Below are positions 32,362 through 44,894 of a stretch of DNA of 64,000 nucleotides, in pieces. Origin of the DNA: Primula veris (taxonomy: Eukaryota; Streptophyta; Magnoliopsida; Ericales; Primulaceae). Every line of letters begins with the position of its first letter. Within the stretch, counting starts at the first letter, position 1. The position numbers were made by a program, and so were the translations under genes. The stretch is taken from positions 19,831,211-19,895,210 of the forward strand of contig OY821741.1 of the NCBI GenBank assembly GCA_963682055.1. Reading direction: 5' to 3'. The notes under the pieces are model-generated. The model was not told the DNA's origin, ran no database searches, and saw only the letters and a list, made by a program, of their open reading frames with translations.

Positions 32362-35300
32362 TTACTCATCAACATCCAAACAGAGGAGATACACAACTAA
32401 GCCAACAACTGGAACAAAACTAAGGTAATTTACAAGACCAACTTTACTTTTCTCAACATTTTGTAAGTTATCACCAATCAGCCAAGGCTGGAAAATTGTG
32501 TAGAGACATATATCCCAGATAAAGGCATAAGCTAACCTCTCAGACCCCAGATAGCTATTCAGAAAATTCCATCTTTCCATTATTCCCCCAAAATTATCAT
32601 CTGCCCTGCCGAAAAGAGACCAGAGTATAGATATCAAACAGATGGTCCCACCAAGAAGTCCGACAAAGGCTGCGCCCTTAGTCATTATCAGACCAAGTTG
32701 AGAGGGATTTCTTGGTGGATCTTGTTTGTCGCTTTCATTGAGGCGAATCGCCATGTAAGGTATCAAGAATGCTGAAAGTAAACAATCAGTTAATAGAAAA
32801 ACGCAATATGCTACGAGTAATATAGTCTTTGGTGAGGTTTATAGATAATCGGGATCCAAAAAACCAATTGGGAATTTGAATGTTAGCCGATAGTACAAGA
32901 TACTGATGCATCGTCGCCTACCTCTGTAAGTGTACGTACATGTAAGACTACCCCGTAAAAGATTTTGGTGTACCGATAGAAATAAGTTAAGAAAGTAAAT
33001 TTGACGAAAATAAAGCAGACTGCATAGAAAACCAGAACAACGTTATGACCTAGTGCTTTTTTCTTCTTATGCATTGTATTTTCTTTAGTTGAATATCATA
33101 TGTATGCAGCCTTACCTCTGCCTGCCGATGACTCCATAAAATGAAACTCAAACAATCTGATAATTGAAACCTACAGAACTTCATTTTGGACAATTTTGAT
33201 CTGAGTTAAAAATTTACTATCTCACAGGGTCGCATTAGTTGATGTTTTACAAAAAATATTGACATTTGAAACAGTTTTAGAATCGAAGCCAGCAAAGCCT
33301 TTTTGATCCCTTATTATGCAACTAGATATTACGAAAGCCAAACGATGTCAATCAGTAGAACTTTTGGCCATGAATTCACAAGAATCACTACAGATTAAAG
33401 GATAACTTACTGTTTGTAAGAAACATTTGGAACCCCCATAAGATGTCTAGCGATCCTTTATATCTGTCACGCTTTCGATCCGTGTATAGCAAAGGAGCAA
33501 ACATGAAAGTCCAGCCAATAACAAAATTGAACAGACCTTCAGACATCTACAACCAGCAGAAAATATTATCCTTAGAATATTTCTATATTTTGCAATTGGT
33601 AAATTGTTAAGTATATGTCAGTAATGGAGAGACTTACAGGATGAAGAACTGGTGCATCGATTAGACGAATTCCAACTACTCTGCCAAATAACTAACACTT
33701 TTACGTCCAATTTCACAATTCACAATGCATACAGTATGTGAAAAATAATATTCAAAATAAAATTATTCAGAGCAAGAATTAAAAGTAGACTAATTATACT
33801 ACTTAGTTCTCATTTTTCCCATTCTTAAATATCCCTAGGTATTGTGTACTCTTTAATGAGTAAACTTATCCTCAGTCTAATATCATAGTTGTTGAAGTAC
33901 GGTTGCATCTAAAAGATATTTTACAAAAGTAGCAGAAGCAAAAGTAACGGATGGAGATGCTAATTTGATTGACAATAATAGTGATTGGTATGATACACAC
34001 GCAAGAAAGAAGAGAGGGTGAAGATAAATAAATAACAACCATTTTAATGATAAAGCAAATGAAGAGATAACTAAGAAAAATAACACAATCGATAATGATA
34101 TTGCCGTAACGGTTCATAATAATGTACCTTGAGGGGGATCTTCTCATGGTAATTTGATGTATACAAAGGCACTGATATGACATCTACCTAATGGTTTACC
34201 AGCACAATAGATTTATCAAAATAGTTGTTCTAACTTGTAAATGATGGCGAAGGTGTTACGAATGCTTAAATTGGCATAATTTAGGATTGGCTACCATGTA
34301 AAAAAGAGTGAGAACAAAATCTAAACATCGAACTGCTGTTCAGGGAAACACAACTAGCCATACCTGAGTTCGCTAGAGGGAGTATGAAGAAGAAATTCAG
34401 GGAAAGCCCGACAAGAGAATTAATCGTGTCTGAACTTATAGCCCATACCGGATCCCCCTGAGATATAAGAAGAGAAATTTCATTCTCAGGAAAAATATCA
34501 ATGTCTTTACCTAATTGATTATACTGTCTTACGGGAAACAATCAATCAAGCCCAGACACTAATTTCATGCAAAATCTTGGCAAGTAGAGAAAGTTGGTAA
34601 ATGCATTCCATAAAAACTAAAAGAATGTACAAATGATTTATTGATCCAAGAAAAACTATAAACGATCAAGAAATGGTTATTGTTTCAGTTAGACAGCTAC
34701 CCTCAACATGAAAAACCAAGCCATTCACATTCCTGGATTATTCCGTAGAAATATCAAGATACACAGATGAGAAAACCAGAAGTAATTGAGAGAGCTCCGC
34801 ACAAGGCTTGAAATTGTTACTCAAACTAGTACGTACATCCTCATCATCACAAGCACCCCAATATTAGCTCGGAAGTCGGATCAAATGTAACGGATCCACC
34901 ACTAACCGTGGGAAAGATAAGCACATGCACCCTATAAGGGTGTTATTTTCAGCAACTAAATTGGAAGATTTTAAGCTGTTAATACCTATTGTGTCGACAC
35001 GAGATTTCAACTTTACTAAACTGTGAAACATTTATTTGGATATTAGTTAAAAGTTCAGACATTGAACTTGAAGTGATAGTCCTACCATTCTACACTACAG
35101 AGCACAAGGCAAATATTACACAATCAAAACATAGAACTGGACTAATTTGTCTAGATACTCCAACTTATGTTAAGCTAGTAACATAGAATTTCATTCTAAT
35201 TGATAAATGCCATATTACATTAAACAAGAAACAAAATAGAAGTCAACAAAAAACGAATTGACTATACATTGCAAATTAGACAAACAGATTCGTGACAAAC

Positions 35301-36062
35301 TTGAATAACGATCTCACTATCCTCCACTACAGATAAAGAAACTGTCGGCCACTTAGTAATTAACATTGCATATTAATTAAACTAGTGAACTTTAATCAGT
35401 AGAAAAGTACTCCCTTCGTCCCATAATAATAGTCAGTTAGGTTTTTGACTCCGTTCCAAGATAATAATCAAGTTTGACTTTTTAATAAAAAGTTTCTTCA
35501 AATGATCCTAATTAATGGGGCATTGTTATTTTCGAATCATGAATACTCTATTAAGGGATATTTGACAATTGTTACTCATATTTATTACTCCAACCAACTC
35601 TAACCAACTTTTGTTAATATTAGTGAAAAACCTAAGTATACTATTTTTATGGGAGAGGGAGTGTTTGTTAAATTATGACTTAGTAGTGAATAATGTATGG
35701 AGAGAGAATAACAAAGAAGAAGTTACAGGGGCATAAGGAAGTAAGAAGAGCCAGAAGACATAAACGCCTTCAGCACTCCACAGAACACCCTGCAGAGCTC
35801 GACGCAACGCATTCCCGTTGTTGTTTTCTTCTTCTGGTTGGAGGGTATTCGGATTTTTCCAGACGCAAGACGATAAGGACCTTGCTTTGCGACACGGGAC
35901 AGAGAAGCTGAGGAGAGACAATGGAGATGAGTCTTTAAAGAGTGTCGTTGTTTTTGTTGTACTCGGGTTATTGAGCAAGACTATGGACCTTGTTTTTGTG
36001 TTTGTAAAGATGGGAAATGAATATGCGGTGGTGATGGTCGCCATCTTTAGTATGCCACGCAA
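32362..36062 (-). CDS. Predicted plastid multi-span membrane protein, five exons, function unknown
   Basis: Exons on the minus strand: 36062-35727, 34457-34364, 33678-33638, 33546-33411, 32771-32362; all GT-AG and in phase, 338 aa (332 if the second Met at 36044 is used). Residues 1-75 are rich in Ser, Thr and Asn with few acids, like a chloroplast transit peptide. At least six hydrophobic segments follow, including VYVFWLFLLPYAP, NSLVGLSLNFFFILPLA, LFNFVIGWTFMFAPLLY, AAFVGLLGGTICLISILW and LSFVPVVGLVVYLLCL. GDPVWAISSDTINS and GIRLIDAPVLHPMSEG between membrane spans look conserved. Plant genomes carry similar uncharacterised plastid proteins as I recall; no function is claimed. The 41-bp exon 3 needs the second of two nearby AG acceptors to avoid a stop. 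A MITE is in intron 1. Confidence 0.82.
35410..35661. mobile_element. Stowaway-like MITE in intron 1 of the membrane-protein gene
   Basis: The left terminus CTCCCTTCGTCCCATAATAA and the right terminus (complement CTCCCTCTCCCATAAAAATA) fit the Stowaway consensus CTCCCTCCGTCCC. TA precedes the left end; the right side reads TG. About 250 bp, no coding capacity. Confidence 0.75.
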
Positions 36063-36374
36063 AGGCTGTCGGTTACAAATGTTAGTGGTTCAATGTAAGT
36101 AAATTGTTAGCTACTTAGCTGGTAGTTGCATCAGATGTTAGAGAATTTTAGGTGAGGAAGAAAGGAGAGCCTGTTTTGTTTCTTTTAATGTATTTTTCTT
36201 TTTCAAATATTTTGGCTCCTCAAGTTTTTTATCTCTATTTGTTTTCTATCTATAAAGAAGAGCAGTTACGTTGCAGCTCTTTTGTCCGTTGCTTGTATAA
36301 TAAGATTAGGGTAGAGCTACCTAAATGTGACTTGATTTGTTAAAAGCTTAAAAATGAAAAATTACGTTTAGTTT
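36063..36374. other. 5' flank of the membrane-protein gene
   Basis: Promoter and 5' leader of the minus-strand gene should lie here. No gene was seen; plus-strand frames in and next to it lack coding features. Confidence 0.4.
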
Positions 36375-36672
36375 ATTGTATTACCGATTAACACTTTTAA
36401 TAACTGAGGTATTGATTTACGAATTCTGCCAAATAACATAACATTATACAAAATGCCGGAATTGCATTTATGTTTTTTTTTTTAAATTGAAAGTGGGGAT
36501 TGCTCACAAATTTCATAGATATTGAGTTCAAATTGGTACTCCGACCTTATTACAACATATAATATCAATATAAGGATTGATACCGTAAGTCTAAGAAACT
36601 AGTTGGGTCCAATTACAAAATAGAAAATTACAGGTTTCATTAACCAAATAAGATAAGCAGTTGACTTTTAGT
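36375..36672 (+). repeat. Dispersed direct repeat of about 300 bp, copy 1
   Basis: Matches 63606-63915 in the same direction over its full length, with shared words ACCGATTAACA, ATTGATTTACGAATTCT, CACAAATTTCATAGATATTG and AAGGATTGATACCGTAAGTC. By eye nine of ten bases agree. No inverted termini, coding capacity or target duplication was recognised. Confidence 0.85.
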
Positions 36673-36976
36673 TAAACACTTCTCTTTGTCTTCTGTATTA
36701 CCACCTCTAAATAGGCTGTTCCACTTGCATGATTTAACATTGATTTCTGTCAAATCCACTATGATCCAATTGCTCCCCGCGTTTTGAATCAAATATATCA
36801 AATTCTTCACCAATTTGATGAGACAGGTCTCAGAGGAATTCAATCAATCAAGAAATAATGATTAATCCCCACCCCTGAATCTTTCAAAAAAGCAGGTAAT
36901 TTCAGCGACTTATCTATCCAATTCATATGAATACCTCTTTATAGAACTTAAACTAAGAAAGCTTATAAGCTGGCAC

Positions 36977-37298
36977 TGTAAAAACTGTGTAAAATATTTG
37001 TATTACGATCATCAAGTTTTAGGAAATTTGATGATCGTGTTTATATATAAAAGAACATCTTCGTATTTACATATAGAGAGAGAGAAAATATAGAAAAGGT
37101 AAAAGTTAGGTTCTATTTAGTCCCTTGACCTTATATAGCAATAGTTTACATTAATTACAAATTTTCCTTATACATTCTGTAAACTGACACATTAAGTCCA
37201 AGATTCACAAGCTGTCTTATAGTTTGCTGAATACTTCAATTAAGTCCCTGTATTCCTGAAGCATAACAAATAACACTACAAAACACACAATGTTAATA
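36977..37298 (-). repeat. 3' LTR of the third copia element
   Basis: Direct repeat of 41931-42247. A GATCATCAA / TTGATGATC stem lies at 37007-37036 with a longer loop than in the other copy. Confidence 0.93.
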
Positions 37299-37306
37299 TA
37301 CCTCCC

Positions 37307-38985
37307 TCAAGATGGATTGTGCAATGAAAGCACACCCATCTTGAGTAATAAACTGTTAAACATAGGAGCTCCAAGAGCCTTTGTGAATAAATCAGCAAGA
37401 TTATTGTTTGAAAAAACATGCATTGGATGAATTATTTTCTGTAAAATTTTATCCCTTATAAAATGGCAATGTACCTCTATATGCTTAGTTCTTTCATGAT
37501 GTACTGGATTATTAGCTAATGCTAAAGCAGACTTGCTATCTGTGTAAAGAATGGCAGGTTTATCATGATTTACACCAAAATCCTTAAGTAAACTTATTAA
37601 CCATACAATTTCACAACTTGTTGAAGCCATAGCCCTATATTCTGATTCTGCAGAACTCCTAGATACAGTTTGCTGTTTTTTACTCTTCCATGAAATAAGA
37701 GAATCTGCTAAATAGACACAAAATCCAGTCACTGACCTTCTACTATCTAAACATGCAGCCCAATCAGAATCAGTAAAGGCTTTCAAAGTAAGTTCTGAGG
37801 CGGAGGAAAAGAAAACACCCTGTGATGGATTGTTCTTAATATATTTTAAAATTCTAATTGCTGCATTATAATGATCAATACTAGGAGCAGATAAAAATTG
37901 ACTTAAAACATGCACAACATAACTAATATCAGGTCTTGTTATGGTTAGATATAACAATCTTCCTATTAACCTTCTATATTTAGTAATGTCATCTAACAGA
38001 TTAGTATTATAAGAAGTAAAATTAATCTTAGTGTCCATGGGAAATAAAGATGGCTTAACAGCCAACTGTCCTGTATCTTCTAACAATTCTAAAGCATATT
38101 TTGTTTGGCAAACATGTATTCCTAAACTACTTCTAGCTACCTCAAGTCTAAGAAAATACCTGAGTGGACCCAAGTCTTTTAGCTGGAACTTAGTATTGAG
38201 AAGAATCTTTACCTGTTCAATCAAAGAAGAAGAAGCACTTCCTAACAAAATATCATCTACATAAACAAGTAAAACCAAAAAATATTCATTTTTATTATAG
38301 GTAAACAAAGAATGATCAGCTACTGACTGTTCAAACGCAAAAGATATCAAAGTCATATTTAATTTTGAAAACCATTGTCTTGAAGCCTGTTTTAAGCCAT
38401 ATAAGGACTTTTGTAATTTACAAACCAAAGTTGATGACTCATTTTTCTGAAAACCAGGTGGAACCATCATATAAACCTCTTCATCTAATTCACCATGCAA
38501 AAAAAGTATTATTTACATCAACTTGTGACAAAAACCAACCTTTAGATGCTGTAACAGCCAAAAAAGTCCTAACAGTAGTCATTTTTGCAACAGGTGAAAA
38601 AGTAGCATCATAATCTATTCCTTCTAACTGAGTATAACCTTTTGCAACTAATCTAGCCTTATATCTTTCTATAGTTCCATCAGATTTATGTTTAATCTTA
38701 TAAACCCACTTACACCCTATAGGTTGTTTACCTTATGGTAATTCAATTAAAACCCGTCTTATTAGTCTCTAAGGCTTCTATTTCTTTCTTCATAGCTTCT
38801 AACCATAAAAGATTGGTCTGAGCTTTCTTAAAAGTTTTAGGTTCTATATTAGCAGAAATAGAAAGACAAAAAGACTTATAATTCTTTGAAATATTATTAT
38901 AAGACAAAAAAGAAGATAAATGATATTTAAGTGTACTGTTATGACTTACAACATTGTTCATTTGAACATGAAAATCCTGCAAATA
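37307..38985 (-). pseudogene. Copia reverse transcriptase and RNase H of the third element
   Basis: An uninterrupted minus-strand frame of nearly 400 codons runs 38500-37307. RT begins with [29 protein letters not shown] and YVDDILLGS. RNase H has AFTDSDWAACLDSRRSVTGF, ESEYRAMA and YTDSKSALALANNP, ending in NNLADLFTKALG. The N-terminal RT part (38985-38500) is interrupted by frameshifts near 38745 and 38500 and by at least one stop. Catalytic Asp residues of RT and RNase H are intact. Confidence 0.92.
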
Positions 38986-39743
38986 ACCTGGAGTTGTGCC
39001 CTCTTTGTTCTCCTTTGTACATGTGCATCCATACCATCATTAATAATAACATTATTAGTTCTATTTTTAGCATTATTGTGACTATTATCCTGACTAACAT
39101 CACTAATAACAGTATTATGAACTTCATCTTTCTGAAAAATAGATAAATCATCAACATTTATATCTTTAGAATATGGAAATATATGCTCATAAAAAACTAC
39201 ATCTCTACTAAGAAAAAAAACATGTGTATCACAGTCATATAGTTTATAACCTTTAGTACTAGTCCCATAACCAACCATAACACACTTTCTTGCTCTTTTA
39301 TCAAACTTAGTTCTATTTCTGGACAAAATACTGGCAAAACACAAGCTTCCAAAAACTCTAAGATGATTATAAGTAGGTTTCTTATTATACAACATCTCAT
39401 ATGGTGACTTATTACCTAACAAAGGAGTTGGCATTCTATTTATCAAATAAACAGCTGTTAAAACACACTCTCCCTAAAAAATAAGAGGCAAAGAAGATTG
39501 AAACCTAAGAGTTCTGGCAACATTAAGAATATGTTGATGTTTTCTTTCAACAATACCATTCTGCTGTGGTGTATCCACACAGCTTGTCTGATGAATAATA
39601 CCATTGTTAGCATAGAAACATGACAAATTAAACTCACTACCATTATCAGACCTTAATACTTTAATCTTTAAACCAAATTGTGTTAAAACCATTTGATGAA
39701 ACATAGGTAAGATTGTAACAGTTTCAGACTTATGTTTTAACAA
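38958..39743 (-). pseudogene. Copia integrase core and C-terminal part, third element
   Basis: Minus strand. 39743-39474 carries [11 protein letters not shown] with the second catalytic Asp and [17 protein letters not shown] with the catalytic Glu. After a stop at 39474-39476 the frame resumes (MPTPLLGNKSPYEMLYNKKP, LRVFGSLCFAS, RKCVMVGY) to 38958. Key integrase residues are kept. Confidence 0.9.
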
Positions 39744-39781
39744 GAAAATCCAAGTACACCTAGTATAATCATCAACTATAG

Positions 39782-41703
39782 TTAAAAAATATTATTCTGT
39801 AGCATGAGTAGCAACAATATATGGGCCCATAGATCACAATGAATAATATCAAAAGCACAAGTAGTTACAGTATTACTAATAGGAAATGAAGACCTATGAT
39901 GTTTAGAAAAATGACAAAACTCACAAACTACATCATTATTATCCATACAATTAGTATCATTTATTTCAACTGAAACAAGTCTAAGAATAGACTGAGAAGG
40001 ATGTCCTAACCTAAAATGCCACACACTTGGCTTATTCTGAATAATAACATTATTACAAGAAAGACTAGAGTCAAAAGAAGACTTTATAACAACTGGATTT
40101 TTAAAAATATAAAGGCCATGCTGCTCTTCTGCACTACCAATCATCTTCAAGGAGCCCTGGTCCTGTATTGAACATATTTTATCTCTAAAAATTAAAGAGC
40201 AAGCTGAATCTCTTGCTAACTTACTAACTGAAACAAGATTAAAACTAAAAGAAGGTACACACAGCACATTATGTAACACCAATCCTGACTAAAAAAATAC
40301 TGTTCCTATATGAGTTACTAAAGCAGTGTTCCCATTAGGTAAATTCACATGTGGTATACAAGAAGCTTTAACTTCTGAAAAATAATTAGAGCTATTAACC
40401 ATGTGTTCACTAGCACCACTATCTAAAATCCAATTTACATTTAATTTGGTTTTACTAACAAAACTATTACTGTAAGTAGATAAAGAGGAAAAAGCAAAGG
40501 ATATAGGTATACCTGATATTCTTGTGTATGTCAAATTACAAAAAGGTGTGGCTTGCTGAGAGTCAGAAAAAGATGTTGTTTGCTGAACCATATGATCAGA
40601 AACACTAGAAGTCTGATCAGAAACACTAGAAGACATATTTTGATGAGATGGTACTGGATAAGGTGAGTGAAACAACTGCTGTTGTGGTTGAAAACCTAAC
40701 CGAGATTGAGCATAAGCTTGATGAGCTTGAGGTTGTGTACCATTAAACCTTGAAACACCAAAACTAGCCCTTGGCCTAGGCCTCCACCCTGGTGGATAAC
40801 CATGAACCCTATAACACCTATCTTTGGTGTGTCTATCAGAACCACAGTGAGAACACCTCATGATACCTTTTCCAGAATTATAACTTGGTCTAAAACTACC
40901 AGAATTTGGCCTAAAATTGTATGAACCTGGCCTAAACTTACTATTATCCTGAGAAGACTGGGAATCAAAGCCATATTATGTACTGGTACATTCTTACCAA
41001 TACTATTTTGTTTTTCATCCTGAGTAATCATGACATAAATATCATTCATAGTGGGCATTGGTTTTATTAGAAGAATTTGCCCCCTTTCCATGGAATAACT
41101 CTCATTTAGACCCATCAAGAATGTCATCTTAAAAACTTTATTTTCTCTAGTAATAACAGCACTCATGAAATTACAGGTACAACTTCCTATAGTCCCACAA
41201 CTACACCTAGGAAGTGGACTTAGAATATTTAAAGAATTCCAACAAGTTTCCAGTTTAGTAAAATAAGAAGCAACACTCATATCTCCTTGAATAGTACTAT
41301 GTAATTCTTGATGCAACTCATAATTTCTTGCTTCATTTCCTTGAGAAAACCTTTCTGTTAACTCTCTGCACATCTTATTAGCAGTATCAACATATAAAAT
41401 AGATTGAGCAATCTAATCATTTACTGAATTTATTATCCAACTCATTACAATCAAGTTACACTGCATCCAAGCACCATACCAGACATCTCCCTCTACTGGG
41501 CATATTAAAGAACCATTAATAAACCCTAATTTGGATTTTGCCCCTATTGAAATTTCCATAGCCCTTTTCCAAGAATGAAAATTAGACCCTGCTAATTTAG
41601 GGTTTACTAAACTAGTACTGATATTCTCATTAGTACCAATGAAATAAGGATTCATGATATTAATAGACTGATTAGAAACCGAATCTAGATTAATTCCAGA
41701 CAT
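39782..41703 (-). pseudogene. Copia gag, zinc knuckle, protease and pre-integrase, third element
   Basis: Minus strand. Gag starts at 41703 (MSGINLDSVSNQS, then LAGSNFHSWKRAMEISIG), with a stop at 41413-41415 and continuation from about 41373 (YFTKLETCWNSLNIL). A frame change near 40860 leads to the zinc knuckle CSHCGSDRHTKDRC, intact, and the protease motif NWILDSGASEHM, also intact (about 40425). A stop near 40289 precedes 40282-39782, with WHFRLGHPS, CEFCHFSKHHR and IIHCDLW, the first catalytic Asp of integrase. Only a few lesions prevent a complete polyprotein. Confidence 0.9.
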
Positions 41704-41918
41704 AACCCAAAAACAGAACCAAGAACCCTAATTTCAAACAAAACTAGGTCTGAGAAACGAAGAAATAGAAGAAGACTTGAGTACAGATATTACCCGATTT
41801 TCTGAGAAAGAAAACCCTCTTTAAAGAAGTATGAAACAGGCTAATCTTCCAATTCTGTGGAAAAAAAAACCCTAATTCTGTGAGAATTGAAAACAGCGGA
41901 ACAACGAGCTTATAAATT

Positions 41919-41930
41919 GCTCTGATACCA
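41919..41930 (-). other. Primer-binding site of the third copia element
   Basis: In sense TGGTATCAGAGC immediately follows the 5' LTR, a 12-base complement to initiator-Met tRNA. Confidence 0.9.
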
Positions 41931-42247
41931 TGTAGAAACTGTGTAAAATATTTGTATTACGATCATCAAGGAAACTTGATGATCGTGTTTATATATAAAA
42001 GAACATCTTCGTATTTATATATATATAGAGAGACAATATAGAAAAGGTAAAAGTTATGTTCTATTTAGTCCCCTGGACCTTATATACCAATAGTTTACAT
42101 TAATTACAAATTTCCCTTGTACATTCTGTAAATTGACACATTGAGTCCAAGATTCACAAGCTGTCTTATAGTTTGCTGAATACTTCAATTAAGTCCCTGT
42201 ATTCCTGAAACATAACAAATAACACTACAAAACACACAATGTTAATA
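41931..42247 (-). repeat. 5' LTR of the third copia element
   Basis: Direct repeat of 36977-37298. In sense TATATATAAA (41998-41989) is a likely TATA box; a perfect 10-bp hairpin (41961-41984) lies just downstream, at or near the predicted RNA 5' end. Confidence 0.93.
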
Positions 42248-42252
42248 GGCAC

Positions 42253-43604
42253 CAACTTATTTTCTTGAACTAAAAACTACATTAATACCCGTAGTCATTT
42301 CGATTATAATAATTATTAATTGATCTTGATTTGCTCCTAGTATTATAACAATGCATTTTTGTTTTTCACTCTTTTCTGTATAGTTTAACTCCTCTCCATT
42401 TCAGCTATTTTTCTCTTTTTTTCCTTCTTTTCGTCCATCTCAGTTTCCCAATTAGATGAGTAAAGATCCACAATTAATTCGCCATCATTAAGATCAATAT
42501 GCTCATTGTAATATTTCTGTCGGTTAGATATATAACTGTTGTGTACCCCATCCTCACTATTGTTTACCCTTTCTTGGTCACTTTGTCATTTCACATAGGC
42601 TTCATACGAATTATCTATTGAATAACCAGAATTAGAGCACAACTTTAAAGCAGATTTTTGATCTAAGAGGTCTAATTTCTATCTCAAAATGTATTAGTTT
42701 AAATGTAGGTGGGTCTTTAATACTGATATTAAGAGCAACAACTTGAGTGTATATTTTTTCAAAGTTAGGTACTAGTCTATCGAACCTAATGACTAATATT
42801 TGATCTAACATATGCTCATCTTCTTTAGACGTTTCTGGACTAAACTGGCTTGATGCTCAATAAGTGGACTATCAATTGCATGTTCTGCTCCTATTCTCTC
42901 ACATATCACATAGTGAGAGAATTCTATAAACACTTGTGATAATTCTGCTAATGTTATGCTTCTATGCACTCATGTTCTTTCACATATCACATAGTAAATA
43001 CAATTGTATAAATACTTGTAAAAAATAGATCATCAAATGTGAGACTCCAATTTCATCGATGTATAATGTTAGTACCTTGATTAGATAAAAATTTGTAGAT
43101 TACTAACTCAATTATTAAAAGTGTTACTCTAATACTAAATTGCTAACACCGAACGTATTTTTTCCGGTGGTTAAAATGACTCCATTTGTTAAAACGACAA
43201 AGGCGAAGAAGTATCTAGTGCTTATGTCGTCGTGTCAACGACCAAAAGATGTCAAAAACAAAATTTATTTTAAAACATAATGTTGTTTTGTAATAAAAAA
43301 AATGTTTCAATAAGCTAAATAAATCTCATTTCTCTAAATTTTATTTATTAACATCAGAATCCAGTGAGTAATACTTCTTCCGTCCCTTTTTAAGTGTCCC
43401 TCTTGAAAATTGGGACTTTTTAAGAGTTAAAAATTTGATATATAAACTACATATATTGCCCTAGGGGATAGAGTTGGACAGGCTTTGAAACACCTTCTAA
43501 ATATAGTCGTTAATTATTTTGGAGAAACCAATAAAATTATCTAGAAAAGTTATTAACAAGTTTGGAAGGAATTATTTAAGTTATAAGAGATGTGCTTAAA
43601 AAAG
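42253..43604. other. Intergenic; weak MITE-like end, no gene
   Basis: The words CACATATCACATAGT occur twice (about 42899 and 42979) in a loose direct repeat. From 43374, CTTCTTCCGTCCCTTTTTAA resembles a Stowaway terminus, but the opposite end could not be fixed. No coding sequence was recognised. Confidence 0.4.
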
Positions 43605-44398
43605 TTCATTATACCATCCACAGACCGATGACCAAGAGGAAATGGTGAGTAGGTGCTCTTACATTGTTTGGTCTATCGTGAACCGAAGAAGTCGAAACAT
43701 TATTTGGTTTGGGCGGAGCATTAGTACATCACTTATCATCCCACTACGAGCATGAGACCATTCGAGGCCTTACATGGGTGGCCTGCGTCCGCCCTACGGC
43801 GTATAGTATTAGTACGTGTGTGTGTGCGGGGGAGAAAAAGGGAAGGGGGGGGGGGGAGTGGAGGAGGTAGTTGAAGTGGTTTCTAAAGCATTATTCAAAA
43901 AAGGAAGAACGATTCTCTCTCTCGTCGAGACTGGCTTTTAACTTTCTTGGACTTCTTGCGTAGAGGTGCAAAGAGCTACGGACACACGACGACATTATTC
44001 GACAATTGAAGGATATTTTACATGGGGACCGTGTTGTGTACCATCCATTTGGACTTACCTAAGGGATCGGGAATTATTCTGGTGTTGTGTACCGATTGGG
44101 TGAGGGGCAATTGACTGCCCTAACATTACCGCTATATTCAAGGGATGGAGTTTTAAAACTTTATGCAGAAGAGGTTCTAAGGGATGGAGTTCCAAAACTT
44201 TATGAGGTGCTTGATTATCGATATGTACCTAGTATGGAGGGACTATGCTTGAAGCGTTGGTTTTTTGGAAAAGCCTATTGGGTGAGATGCGACTTGGGAG
44301 CTAGTCGAGCTACTTTTCAAGGCGAGGCGAGTGATGAAAACCTGATTCGCCGGACTGCTCATGTGTCACGACTACCCACACATTTGGAGGATTAATTA
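43605..44398 (+). pseudogene. Ty3/gypsy integrase remnant
   Basis: From 43615 the plus strand reads HPQTDDQEEMVSR, degenerate WFGRSISTSLIIPL, then a stop, and after a frameshift PFEALHGWP near 43762-43795. This is the integrase C-terminal core order of plant Ty3/gypsy elements. About 300 bp further, a frame at 44087-44395 starts VYRL-like and ends with a possible remnant of the integrase tail or chromodomain. A 39-bp in-frame duplication (44140-44178, 44179-44217) adds a second RDGV-KLY unit. G-rich low-complexity DNA (about 43818-43857) interrupts the two parts. No LTR or other domain remains. Confidence 0.65.
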
Positions 44399-44621
44399 CA
44401 TGATGACCTGTTTATTTATTTGCTACTTATTTGAGAGAGATCAGTACTTCTTTCATTTATTTTGAATTTCATTTTCAACTAATGTCCAATAGGTACCACT
44501 TTTGAACTTATATTCCCAATACCTACCTATCATAATTTGCATTCTTTATAGGTATCACTTCTTGTAAATATAAATATCTCTATTTTTCTATTTTTTATTT
44601 TTTCCCACTCTCCCACATAAT

Positions 44622-44644
44622 TCTCTCTCTCTCTCTCTCTCTCT
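44622..44644 (+). repeat. (CT)n microsatellite
   Basis: About eleven uninterrupted CT units. Confidence 0.9.
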
Positions 44645-44783
44645 AACTATGTGATCTCCATTTCTCCTCCGATCTCATCTCTCCCCACCTCTCGATCTAC
44701 CGCGATCTCATCTCGTCGCCATGGATGCAGACTCGATGTGATCTCAATAATGATAAGTTTCGAGTTTCGATATTTTCTCTTTT

Positions 44784-44789
44784 TATATG

Positions 44790-44847
<58 letters not shown>

Positions 44848-44852
44848 CATAT
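44784..44852 (+). repeat. (TA)n microsatellite
   Basis: TA repeats with rare GT/AC interruptions. The Tyr-Ile repeat frames on both strands here are artefacts of the repeat. Confidence 0.9.
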
Positions 44853-44894
44853 GTAATCGGGGTATGTTTTAGGGATGATTTGAGTTTTGTTTTA

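Larger units (their letters stand above)
36977..42247 (-). mobile_element. Ty1/copia element with TA...CA LTRs, full length, lightly damaged
   Basis: LTRs 36977-37298 and 41931-42247 are bounded by a perfect GGCAC target duplication (36972-36976, 42248-42252). In sense they start TATTAACATT and end CTACA or TTACA. The primer-binding site TGGTATCAGAGC (41930-41919) matches initiator-Met tRNA, and TTGAGGGAGG precedes the 3' LTR. All domains are present in copia order with a handful of stops and frameshifts. The CX2CX4HX4C knuckle followed by YRVHGYPPGW resembles the Ale/Retrofit group. LTR divergence of roughly 5% by eye makes it younger than the first copia element. Confidence 0.95.

Noticed and set aside
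33872..34183. Hydrophobic minus-strand frame inside intron 2 of the membrane-protein gene
   Set aside because: It lies within a phase-consistent intron; its hydrophobicity follows from T-rich codons, with no splice support.
35693..36102. Plus-strand frames over the membrane-protein first exon
   Set aside because: They overlap a minus-strand exon that joins in phase to four more exons; the plus frames have no domain.
44651..44872. Open frames on both strands with Tyr-Ile repeats
   Set aside because: They are produced by the (TA)n microsatellite at 44784-44852; no coding features outside it.
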